A stretch of DNA of 64,000 nucleotides, taken from the NCBI GenBank assembly GCA_005656395.1, contig SRSI01000036.1:124001-188000 (forward strand), in the 5' to 3' direction. The notes under the pieces were generated by a model. It was not told where the DNA came from, did not search any database, and saw only the letters and a program-made list of their open reading frames with translations. Positions within the stretch are counted from its first letter, which is position 1; the number at the start of each line of letters is the position of its first letter. Shown here piece by piece: positions 22,191-32,989 of the stretch. The position numbers were made by a program, and so were the translations under genes. The DNA is from Strongyloides papillosus. Its lineage: Eukaryota; Nematoda; Chromadorea; Rhabditida; Strongyloididae.

Positions 22191-25100
22191 TATATATTTT
22201 ATAAGAGGTTATTGGCGTAATTATTATTACGCATAATTAATTTAAATATTCCCTATTATTTGGACGAATATGCCATCCTTTGGAGTTTTTACCTTTTACA
22301 TTCATTAGTTCTCTGTAATTAAATTCTATTAGAGCTCGGAGCTCTATTGTGATATTTTTGATCTAATGATCTACTAGTCTATAATATGTATTTATCAACA
22401 TCATAAAGATGGGTATGTTCATGTTATTAATATTATATCGTAGAGTAAGAATATCGGCGAATTGACGATCTCTCTCTAACTTTATTCAATGCAACTTTCA
22501 ATATGGTTTGCATAGACATGGCACTGTAAAGATGCCGAATACAAATCTATGAAATTATAAACACAATTTCGTAATTTTTTAAACATGGTAATTACTAAAT
22601 ATTTTCACGAATATAATAAAGATCTGTAGAATCAATAGCTTTATATTTAAATTTTTTGAATATTAACTACACTATTTAATTTCTACATCAACAAGTATTC
22701 TACCACTAACTTTTATATGATTGCTATCTCTTTTGATTATCCAAAACATTTACCACATAGGTTACTGGTCGTTCGAACCACTTGGGATTTTAATCAATCA
22801 AACATTTATCATACTAAATCTATCAAATTCTTTATGTCATATTCCTAACATATACCTGTCATACATTATTAGCATCTGTGAAATTATTTACGTATCCTTC
22901 TTTTATCACGTCAATTATAGGGACTTCTTGTTCTGTACCACGTAGGTTTTTTAAATCTTTATTCTTATTACTGTCTAAGTTTATTATCTAATAATCGTTT
23001 TTACGGTAAAATTAGGATACCATATACAACGAATGTCCAGTAAGGACCTCATTGGTTTCAATACAATTTTCCTTCATTTGCCCTAAACTACATCTATTCA
23101 ATAACAGATATAGTGTCTTGATCTCACTATACAACAGATCGAATCCTGTGTCTCTACCTTCAAATTCTAAAGCACAGATGAAACTGACTACTTTTATGTA
23201 AATAATAGTAATAATACGCTTCAATAAGTCAGTCAATGCTTGACATAAATATACTAACTATTGAAGTTTAAGGATACTCTTTACTGGAGATACGATATCT
23301 CTTCATCAATTAATCTTAGTACATAATACTCATCTGTGCTATATTTCCAAAACGTACCTCTGGTTACACTTATGCTTTGTATTAGCATTCTTAGGCACTA
23401 CACTTAATCAATTTTTCAACCCTTTCTTTTTACTAACTCTTTTATCCTATCCTGTTCATTCTGGATTAACGGCTGATCTTCTAAATTAATAGCCAATTTT
23501 TGCACTTATATCTTCCTTTCCCACGAGGATATTAAGAATTTCGAGAGATTTTTCCACCTTCCTCCAGTTCGTTGACATTCTTATAAATTCTACTTAGTTT
23601 TTATTGGATAGATCTCCTGAATCTACCACCATGCTCTTGGTATTCACCCATAATAGATCAATATTAGACAATTAATATTTGATTACAATTACGTACAATA
23701 TCAAAGACAATAGAAAGAAGAATGAGCGGGCAGGTAAAAAAGAACATTTATATACGTACAATATCGGCATGGGACAATGGGGACATATAGCACAATAACT
23801 GGAAAGTAACTAGTTGATGGCGTAGTATTATAAAATAAGAAATAGCAAAAAATTAATACCTTAAATAATTTTTATCGTTTTAAAGCTAAAAACTTCGTTA
23901 TAGTTTCAAATTTAAAGTTAGGCTTTGAACTATATTCTAAATTTAGTTTTTGTTACTTTAAACAACCATTATTAAGATTAAAACATTAGGAAAATTTTAT
24001 TTTTACTAACAAAAATGATTATCACCTTTTGATTCACAACATAACTAATTTTTTATTAACCTTTTTAATATTGAATTTCCTTTTTATTCCATATTTGTAC
24101 CTTCTAGATAAGTCATAAAACAAAATTTTTTATTAATTTTGAAAATAATTATTTCTAGAACAAACCTTAACGAAACGTTTTCAAAAAATTGGTATTTTTA
24201 AAAAATGACTTTGTCAATTTTAGTTGAAAAATTTAAAAGCTATTTTCTCCCCTTAAGTTAAAAAAGAATACATTTACTAAAAATTAAACCATAAAAATTA
24301 ATCAAGTTTGAGTACAGTTATGCTAAAAACAAAACCGATATTTGTGTAAAAAATGAAGAAAATATAAGAAAATTGTCACTAAAATTAGTAAAAATGCGTT
24401 CCGCAAATAAGCAATAAACTTCGCAATAGTTTGACTCTTTAAGTTAGACTTAAATCTATATAGAAGAAACCATATTTATTAAACTTTATAAAGATTTCAC
24501 TAAGTAATAGCTATTTAACATTTTAATTTTTACCAAAAAAATAGTCATCACTTGTTGACTCATAACTTGACTAATTCGCTATCAATCTTATTACTGCTGT
24601 GTTTCCCCCTTATTTTATATTAGTATCTTTCAAATGAGTCGTAAACTATAAAATTTTATTAACTTTGATAAGAGTTATTTCTGGAACAAAACTATGCAAA
24701 AATGTGTTTTGAAAGCGATATTTTCTAAAAATAAATTGGTCAATTATATATCAAAAGTTTCGAAATTTGATTTCCCTCCTAAGTTGAAAAAAATAAATCA
24801 AATGACTATTTGGCCATAAAAATTGATCAAGTTTAAAAAGAGTTATGTCTGGAACAAAATTGATTTTTACAATAAAAATGGAAAAAAGCAAGAAAAATGA
24901 CACTAAAATTGGCATAAATCGTTTTCTAGATAAGCTATAAACTTCGCAATAGTTTAATTTTTTAAGTTAGACCTAGATCTATTAAAAAAATTATGTTTAC
25001 TTTTTTTGTTCAAGTTTCCATTATGTAAGAACTATTTAAATTTTTATTATTTGCTGAAAAAATGGTTATCACTTATTGACCCATAACTTGGCCGATACTT

Positions 25101-26484
25101 TATTAATCTTTTTGCTGCTGTGTTTCCCCCTTATTCCATACTTGTACCTTTCCAATGAGCCATAAATCAAAACATTCCATTTACTTTTACAAAAGTTATC
25201 CGAAAGACAAAACTATACAAAAAAGTGTCTAAAAAAGTGATGTTTTCTAAAAATAATTTGGCCAGTTATGAACTAAAAGTTTTAAAACCCATTTTCCCCC
25301 CTAAGTTGAAAAAAAATACATCAAATGACTATTTAACCATAAAAATTGATCAAGTTTGAAAAGAGTTATGTCTGGAACAAAATTGATTTTTACAATAAAA
25401 ATGGAAAAAAGGCAAAAAAGTTGACATTCAAATTAATATAACTTCCTTCGTAGTTAAGCTATAAAGTTCGTTAGATACTTGTTTTTTAAGTTAGACTAAT
25501 ATCTATATAACAGATACTATTTTATTTTATTTCATCAAGTTTTGACTAAGTTATAACTATTTAACTTTTTAATCATTTTTTAAAAATGGTCACAACTCTT
25601 TGTATCATAACTCAGCCAATTTTTGTTACAATTCAATAGAATTGTGTTTCCCCACTATTCTGGAATTAGACCTTTCAAATAATATAAAAATCATCATACT
25701 TTATTAATTTTAAAATAACGTTTTCCCCTGTACAAAACTATGCTAAAAATGGCCAAAAAAACAGTGTTTTTTGGATATAATTTGGCCAATTATGGTCCAA
25801 AACATTGGAGACCTATTTTCCCCCCTAAGTTAGAAAAAAACACATCTTTTGACTATTTACCCACAAAAATCGGTTAAATTTGAAGAGAGTTATGAGAGAG
25901 ACAATTTTTTTTCCTTATTTCTTTTTTGTATAGAAAATAGAAAAAAGGCAAAAAAGTTGACATTCAAATTAATATAACTTCTTTCGTAGTTGAGCTATAA
26001 ACTTCGTTAGACTTATTTTTTTTAAGTTAGACTTTGATCTACTAAATAGATACTATTTTGTTTGTTTTTGTCAAGTTACGACTAAGTTGTAGCTATTAAA
26101 CATTTAAGATTTTTTTTCAAAATGATCACCACTCTTTGGACCATAACTTGGCCACTGTTTAATATAATTCCATAGTAGTGTGTTTCCGCACTATTCTGGA
26201 ATTAGACCTTTCAAATGATATATATACCATTGTATCTTATATATTTTGAAATACCGTTAACCCGTGGTCAAATCTATGCTAAAAAAAGGCCAAAAAAACG
26301 ACGTTTTTTAAAGACAATTTGGTCAAATTTTGGCCAAAAGTTTTTGAAACTAATTCAGCCCCTCTAGTTAGAAAAAAACACATCTTTTGGCTATTTACCC
26401 ATAAAAATCGGTTAAATTTGAAGAGAGTTATGTGAGAGACAAATTTTTTTTCCTTATTTCTTTTTGTTATAGATCAAAATATAA

Positions 26485-26845
26485 ATAATATTTGTAAAAA
26501 AAATTTTTATTCATTAATTTATCAAAACATGTTAAATATTCCTCAATTGAAAATAAAACTTTATTCAAAAATCACTGACAAATTTTCTTTTAAATCTTAA
26601 TACCAAAAAATATCAAAGATAAAATAACTTTTGCATTATTATCTGTGATAATAGTACATCACATTTGTTATCATTGTTCATTGTAGAAGAAGCAACTTAT
26701 CACTGATAAATTTTTATCACTGATTAGATAGTATGTTCCAAAATGATCAGTGATTTCTGTCAAAACTTATCAGTGATAAATTTTATCAGTGATAGATGTA
26801 TCACTGATAATATTATCAGTGATAAGTGATAAATGCCCATGTCCG
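26485..26845 (-). repeat. hAT right terminal inverted repeat
   Basis: Inverted match to 14911-15297, including AGATAGTATGTTCCAAAA and a cluster of TTATCAGTGATAA palindromes between about 26695 and 26830. Confidence 0.85.
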
Positions 26846-26860
26846 CATATAACATCATCT

Positions 26861-27206
26861 TCAATTTTTCTCTCCCCCTCCACTAACCTTTAAGGGTCCA
26901 GTTATCCCCGAATCGGTTACTTCTCTTACTTTATCCAGAGGAGCTATTTGACTACATCTTCTATCCATATTAGTTTGTACTATCATAGAGGGATAGTCAC
27001 TTTCAGAATTTTTTATTTCAATTACTTTACCCATCGCGTTTTGGTTATCCAATTTTCCTTTTTTCATCGTATTTTTTATGACTACTTGTTTTGTTCTTAA
27101 CTTATTAATCTTTCTTTGAACTTGGTGGTAACTTTCAGTACCTGGTTTTTGTCTTAATGATACATTATTTTTGTTGTCAATGTCTGCTTTAACATGATAT
27201 GTAAAT
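26861..27206 (-). pseudogene. R1 integrase C-terminal part, separated by insertion
   Basis: On the minus strand, entering from the 4-bp target duplication, an open frame runs through 'HVKADIDNKNNVSLRQ', 'TKQVVIKNTMKKGKLDNQ' and ends after 'VSGGGEKN' at 26861. Excising the 27207-29432 insert plus one copy of its target duplication would put this in frame with the main pol frame. The basic composition and position fit an integrase tail. Confidence 0.7.
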
Positions 27207-29432
27207 CACACTATGTTGTTTCCTCGGTCGAATACTTTGACCCCTGCCGCAGCGACGTTTTTCTAAAATATTAAAAAACCCATTTGTAGCAAATAAAAGT
27301 TTATGAAACCCTTACAGTGGATTGTTTATGATGTGTAGAGGTAGATTATTAAAAAAAAATTTTTTAAATTTCCAAAAATAGAAATTTTTTTTTTGAAGCT
27401 TTATATCTCGGCCGTTAAACGTGATACTTTATATGAAACCTATATATTCTGAAAGCCCTTGATCTCCTCTACAAGAATATATAAATATCATATCAAATTG
27501 TCTATCCAGTTTTTAGATAATTAGCTTTAAAGTTAATTACCCATGTTTTTTTAATATTTTTGATATTAAAAGACGATTTTTAAAATTATTAGAACTCGAA
27601 AATTCTTTTAATACATATTGTAGGCTATGTTAATAAGTAAAAGTAAAGAAAAATTCTTTAAATGATTAATTTATATTGAAAAAAAATTTGACTTTCACTT
27701 TTAAAAAAATGATAAAATACTTTGGTTTTAGCATTGTAGAACTTTTTAAAGTGCTAAAAAATGGTTTTTTACATAGAAAATTTAAATATTATTATATTTT
27801 TATGAGATATAGTAGAGCACATTTGAGATATGTTCAAGTCATAGTATGAAATGCCTTTTTTGGAAAGGAATAATAAAAATATACATAGTTAAAACTTGAT
27901 CTAAATGTAATATACAAATTTCAGTTTACAAAGTTCCATAATTAAAGGTTTTAACAAGTTTTTTCCTAGACATTACTACTTAAAATATTTGGCTAAAATG
28001 ATCATTTACATATAATATTTTGCAGTAAGTTTATTATTTTAAATATAGTATAAAATGTAATCTATGTTAAAACAATTTTTAAGTTCTAATAATTTAAAAA
28101 ATTGGCATTTAATATCAAAAATACTGAAAAAAATTATGGGTAATTAACTTCAAAGCTAATTATCTAAAAACTGGATAGACACTTCGATACACAGTGCAGC
28201 AAGTTTTCCTAACCAGAAATTTTGGATTAGTGACTAAAAAATTCAAATCATAATTTCAATGTTTTTTTTTAATTATTAATAAAAAATAATAATCTAGAAA
28301 TATTTGAAATCTAATTCTGATCATTTTGAGGGGTAATTTGATATAGTTTCGATAACTAGAAAAAAAGTTAGTAACTACTAATTACAAATTATTATTAATA
28401 ACTTTTTAATGAAGTCATAAGCATATATTAAAAATGATGTATTTGAATTTCTTTTTTCATTTGCTACAAAATGAGGTATTATACAAAAAAAACGAACCAG
28501 TAGAAGTGTCGTAATGCTAATTTTCCCGATTATCTTATACTTTAAGTCAAAAAAATGAGGAAATAATCATCTAGCATTATAGTTTACCTTATAAGTTATC
28601 ACATTGATGACCAGATATTTCATTTAAAGTTATAAAAAACAAGATATCTTGTCATCCGTCATCTATGTGTTAACTAAATATTAATCTTTAATTATTTGAA
28701 ATAAGTTATAATAACGGTGTTCTTAGAGTTTAATAATGATATAATCACATTTACAATCACTAAGATCCATGTTATTATAAAAAACTAAATATAATGTACT
28801 ATTAAGATTTATTTTATGAAAATAACTTTTGTTCTACTGGTTCGATTTTTGAGTTTTATATATCAAAATGATCAGATTTTTACGTAGAATTAGATAAACA
28901 GAAAAAAAATTATACTTTATGACTTGGATTTTTTGCTAATTGACTTTTAATTAAAAACTTCCTAATTAGGGACTCTAACTCCCGGAAAAAAACATATATG
29001 CATAAAAGACATAGTAATACAATGGTAAAAACAAAAAAATTTCAACATTTCTATCATTATCATACCTAATTTAATTAATTTTAATTAAGAATATTTTTCA
29101 AAAAATTTCCAATCAGGAAAAGTTGCTGCACTGTGTATGATATTTACATATTCTTGTAGAGGAGATTAAGGGCTTTCAGAATATATAGGTTTCATATAAA
29201 GTATCACGTTTAACGGCCGAGATATAAAGCTTCAAAAAAAAAAATTTCCATTTTTGGAAATTTAAAATTTTTTTTTCAATAATCTACTTCTACATAGCAT
29301 ATACATTGCACTGTAAGGGTTTCATAAACTTTTATTTGCTACAAATGGGTTTTTTAATATTTTAGAAAAACGTCGCTGCGGCAGGGGTCAAAGTATTCGA
29401 CCGAGGAAATTAATACTAAACAACATAGTGTG
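27207..29432. mobile_element. DNA transposon with long inverted repeats and AAAT target duplication
   Basis: Ends begin CACACTATGTTGTTT in inverted orientation, flanked by AAAT (27203-27206 and 29433-29436). Inside come CCTCGGTCGAATACTTTGAC and CCCTGCCGCAGCGACG; the right end has about 9-11 extra bases before this block. The inverted match continues for about 400 bp per side. No transposase is seen, so it is non-autonomous (about 1.28 kb without its own insertion). The 4-bp duplication and CACACTA-like end leave CMC/Chapaev-type or another 4-bp superfamily open. Confidence 0.75.
28190..29135. mobile_element. Tc1/mariner-type MITE nested in the AAAT element
   Basis: Inverted ends CACAGTGCAGCAA are flanked by TA on both sides (28188-28189, 29136-29137). 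Deleting it together with one TA restores the inverted-repeat pairing of the host element (CTGGATAGACACTTCGATAT... against its left arm). 946 bp, no transposase frame. Confidence 0.75.
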
Positions 29433-29436
29433 AAAT

Positions 29437-32400
29437 ATCAAATCCAATGGCCCATAATTTTCATCCTTAAATTTCATTGAATTTATATTATGGACTATTA
29501 TTGGTAACTTCTTTATCCAGCAAGCATTATTACTTTCTTTTCTAACCTTTCTCATGGCGAGTTGGAGAGTTGAAAAAGCTCTTTCTATTTTCTGATTTGT
29601 GTAATGAGAGTATTTTTCACTGAAACTTTGAAGTATATTTTTTTCTTCACAATACTCTTTCACAACACCACCAGTAAATATTTTTGCATTATCTGAATGC
29701 ATAGCTTTTGGTAAACCGTATTGACATTCTATCTTAGTAATCAAAAACTGTTTTACTTCCTCATCAGTCCCAGATTTAATAATTTGAACAATAAGTAAAT
29801 TTGAAAAAGCATCAATTGCTGCTACAATCTTTTTCCCATCTATTTCAGTCATATCAATATAAATTTTATCAAATGGTTGTTCCACATCGGCGAATTTTGG
29901 CTTACATCTACGCAATGTATTTTCCTCCAAGCATATTCGACAATTACTTATTAATTCTCTCAATTTTTTACATATAGCCTTAATTTCTCTCTTTGTTCTT
30001 CCTTCTCCAATTAACTTATCTTGACACATCAACCATATTTTTGAAAGACACGAGTGTACTCTTTTTGTATGATATTCTTCAAAAATTTCATGTGCTATTT
30101 TAGCAATATCTTCCTTACAATTTATTGATATAGTGCAAATACGTGATAACGAATCGGCTCCTTCATTTTCGATTCCTGCCAACCATATAATTCTAGGACC
30201 ATACGACATTATATTAAATAAATACTTATCATATCGGCTATCTGTAGATTCCTCACATAGCGATATCAGATTTTTATGATCCGTTAATACAGTTACAGGC
30301 CTTCCCCAGATTATTTCTCTAAAATGATTTAAAGAATAACTTATCCCTTTCATTTCATACAAAACTGCTGGAGCAGGACGTTGATAACTATTCCACATAG
30401 CGCTAAAATATCCAACTGCTACCATACTTTTTTTATTTATACCTCTTTTTCCAACATTTTGTTCAGCATTACTTTGACACAGAATTGATCCTACACCTTT
30501 ATTTGAAGCATCAGTATATAAAAAAAATCCTCTATCCGGTTTAACAAATTCTACTCCTGTACACTTTTTTACTGCTTCAATAATCATTTCCACTTCTTTT
30601 TTTACTGGATCAGGTAAGATGACTTTCTTCTTTCCTTCAATTTTTGATGTATTTCCAATATACTCGTTCATTTCCTTAGTCATCAACTGAGCTCCTGGAA
30701 TCAAATGTTGTACAAAACAAAACAATCCACGTAGCTTTCTTAAAGATGCTATCGTATCCGGATTTTTGTATCTTTCTAAAGCTTTAACAAATTTTTCTCG
30801 TGGCGTTATACCCTCCGGTTTAATAGTAAACCCTAAAAAATCAATCTCTTTTCTATAAAAAAACGACTTTTTAATGTTAATCTTGATGTTAGCAGCATTC
30901 AAGAGTGCTATTACTTCCATCACTTTATTTTTATGATTCTCACCCCCTTTAGTCAGTATCAATATGTCATCTAAATAAATTATCACTCCCGTAACACCTC
31001 TTAGAATTTCATCCATCGTTAGTTGAAAATATGATGGTGCATTACACAGTCCGAACATTAACGTTTGAAAAGCATACGTCTCATTGCCTAATCTGAAACC
31101 AACTAATTCTTTATTCTTTTCTGACAATGGTATCTGCCAATATGCTTTCGTAATATCAATGCTCGATGCGAATTCAAACTTTTCCATATCTCTGAAAATA
31201 CTTCTAACTGACATAGTTTGATATCTATCTTTTATTACAATCTTATTAAGTACTCTTAAATCTTGGCATAATCTGACCGATCCATCTTTTTTTCTTACAG
31301 GTATAGAATTAGCCACAAACTTTACCTTATAAGAATTCTTAATAATTCCTGTACTTAACATCATTTGAACTTGATTTGCTAATTCATTTCTCATAGCTAA
31401 CGGTGGATCATACCTCTTATGTTCTGGTATTTCCTCGCTACTAAGATCAATGTCTGGTGAATTGAACTTGCATAATCCCAAATCAAAATCAGACTTCGAC
31501 CATACATCTGGAAAGTTTTCCATTATTTCACATTTCAATTCAACTTCCTGTTCTTCACCACATAGCGTCATCATTTTTTTATCATCATCTATAGGTTTAG
31601 TCCATTTAATGACAAAATCACATTCACATAACGTTCTTGTACCAATGAGTAGATCATGCTTAATCTCTAATACCCAAACATCTTTCATTTTTATTTTCTT
31701 CCCGTTCAATGTCAACTCAATTAGTTCCCTTATGGTGTTCACATTAATTGGTGATCCATCTGCTAAAGCACCTTTCCTCTTCTTTTCTGATAACGTTAAA
31801 CCCATTTCCTTAACTAACTTGGGGTTTATACAACTGATTTTAGATCCAGAATCAGGAAACACTTTCACTGCTTTGACCCACCCATTTACCATGATGCTAG
31901 CATCAATTGTATACTCATTGCTATCATCCAATTCTTCGATTATATTACTTATTCTTTCCTCTTTCTTTATATTCGGGCAATCTGGTTTTATATGACCAGG
32001 TTGCTGGCAGCCGAAACACTTTTTGATTTTTCTTTTATCAACCATTTTCTTTTCATCATTAATCTTATTTATATGTAAATTTCTTAATTTGCATTCAATT
32101 TTTAACTCAGCTTCCAACTCATGTAACGAAAAATTTCTGCCGATTAATCCTAAATTCTTAAGATTTGGAATCTCTCTCAACTGTCTCAATATCTCATAGC
32201 GGATTCTATCATCTTTATCTTTTCTTGAAAGATGAACATTTTGCGCAGAAACAAGATTCTTCAGTTTCTTGAGTGACTCCTCTACATTTTTCTGATCTAG
32301 CTTGAAGGCTATTAATTCACATTCTGCTTCAGCCTTTGTCATAGTTGTTGAATACCAGTTGCGTAACTTTCCACACAATATTGTACTTGATACTTCCTCA

Positions 32401-32558
32401 ATATTCACAAAATATTCCTGAAGTCTAAATTGAATGTCATTACTGACTTTCATTAATAACCAACTCGTCGCTTCACCACATTGCGGAGATAACCCAGTTG
32501 CTGCTAAGGCTAACTGAAACCTTTTTATAAAAACCTCCACGTTGCATTCTTCCTCCAT
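29437..32558 (-). pseudogene. R1 gag-pol polyprotein, 5' part (interrupted by insertion)
   Basis: One long frame carries the Ty3 order: capsid-like helices, zinc knuckle 'CFGCQQPGHIKPDC' (about residue 184), aspartic protease 'FPDSGSKISCI' (about 236), reverse transcriptase with 'YLDDILIL' (about 527), RNase H 'LYTDASNKGVGSIL' (about 680), and integrase with H/H/C/C finger ('HTKRVHSCL...CRICLEEN') and D-D-E residues in 'YIDMTEIDG', 'HSDNAKIF' and 'NQKIERAF'. The catalytic residues are all present, so it was recently functional. The frame breaks where the 27207-29432 element inserted; the last ~30 codons of the open frame seen there come from the insert. The rest of pol lies at 26861-27206. 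Confidence 0.85.
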
Positions 32559-32845
32559 TGTCTTAACTGATTTCTAGTAGATTCTTTCTTAAAATGTTTT
32601 ACTACCTCACTTTTGGTACCACATACTTCGTCTTTTGGCTTCTTAAAAGAAAATTCAAGATCTTCCGGATCTATCTGCTCAATTCCTCTAACCAAATAAG
32701 TAAGCTTGGTGCCATCTTCACCACTTTCAACGATTCTTCTGGCTAACTCCTCCTTTGTCCCTGATACTTGAAGTTCCAGATCCCTACAAGCCTGAACTAA
32801 TCTTGGTTTCAGGTTGTACTTGACCAATAATTTGTATTCTTCCAT
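32525..32845 (-). CDS. R1 gag N-terminal part with SAP domain
   Basis: The minus-strand frame from ATG 32845 begins 'MEEYKLLVKYNLKPRL' and continues 'VQACRDLELQVSGTKEELARRIVE', a good match to a SAP domain (helix-turn-helix DNA/chromatin-binding motif). SAP domains are unusual at the start of a gag; it may help bring the element to chromatin, which is inference. The frame ends at 32525, 34 bp inside the start of the pol-frame ORF (ATG 32558) in the -1 frame. The overlap includes a run GGTTTTTATAAAA, so this is either a programmed frameshift without a canonical heptamer or a frameshift mutation. The frame also opens farther upstream, but only through a TTG inside the LTR-proximal region. Confidence 0.65.
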   Translation of the reverse strand: MEEYKLLVKYNLKPRLVQACRDLELQVSGTKEELARRIVESGEDGTKLTYLVRGIEQIDPEDLEFSFKKPKDEVCGTKSEVVKHFKKESTRNQLRQWRKNATWRFL

Positions 32846-32892
32846 TAAATTTTTAATATTCAAAAGCACAATAATCAAAAATTTAATAATAC

Positions 32893-32989
32893 AATTTTAT
32901 TAAAGATAATATTATATACTGGGGTACAATATAAATAATATAATAATTAAAGATAATTAGCATATAGCGAATATTCAATTTTATTCTCA
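32893..32989 (-). repeat. R1 5' LTR
   Basis: Direct-repeat partner of 14778-14874, lying immediately upstream of the gag ATG (32845) on the minus strand. The leader between the LTR and gag is very short, under 50 bp, and no TGG primer-binding site is obvious. Confidence 0.7.

Larger units (their letters stand above)
19511..23830 (-). mobile_element. Nested inverted-repeat element with tyrosine recombinase remnants (DIRS-like candidate)
   Basis: The right end (about 23715-23830) is an inverted match to sequence near the left end: ATACTACGCCATCAACTAGT with TTACTTTCCAGTTATTGTGC, and, in a second left copy, the adjoining ATGTCCCCATTGTCCCATGC. It interrupts a sequence that is continuous at 17041-17060. 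Minus-strand remnants of a tyrosine recombinase lie near the left end. Inverted termini plus a tyrosine recombinase are the hallmark of DIRS-like retrotransposons, but I could not recognise a reverse transcriptase, so a Crypton-like or other element remains possible. Confidence 0.55.
19096..26484. repeat. Internal block 2 of the hAT element: second head plus ~530-bp repeats, split by an insertion
   Basis: The head 19096-19510 continues at 23831 after an inserted element, and repeat landmarks recur at about 24250, 24780, 25303, 25827 and 26363 (spacing 523-536 bp). Later units are more diverged. No coding frame survives, so the array looks like satellite-type expansion within the transposon. 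Confidence 0.7.
14911..26845 (-). mobile_element. hAT superfamily DNA transposon, 11.9 kb, inserted in R1
   Basis: Both ends begin CGGACATGGGCATTTATCA in inverted orientation and are flanked by an exact 8-bp duplication CATATAAC (14903-14910 and 26846-26853). The inverted repeats are about 360-390 bp long and hold many copies of the palindrome TTATCAGTGATAA (about ten on the left, eight on the right), which look like transposase-binding sites. An 8-bp target duplication plus a decayed hAT transposase just inside the left end assign the superfamily. The interior is filled by ~530-bp tandem repeats and another mobile element, so it is now defective. Confidence 0.85.
14771..32989 (-). mobile_element. 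Ty3-type LTR retrotransposon R1, split by two nested insertions
   Basis: The element runs on the minus strand: 5' LTR copy at 32893-32989, gag, pol, purine-rich tract AAGAGAAGGGGGAA just before the 3' LTR copy at 14778-14874. The hAT element 14911-26845 and the TIR element 27207-29432 interrupt it; without them it is about 4.05 kb. The shared LTR is short (about 97 bp) and starts AGTGAG rather than TG. I found no convincing target-site duplication, and the 3' end coincides with a segmental-duplication breakpoint. R4 is its closest relative in the window. Confidence 0.8.

Noticed and set aside
22700..23600. Reverse transcriptase of the nested DIRS-like element
   Set aside because: I looked for a Y-x-D-D block and flanking RT motifs on the minus strand and found none that I trust.
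31450..31995. 181-codon plus-strand frame
   Set aside because: Antisense to the conserved R1 protease/RT region.
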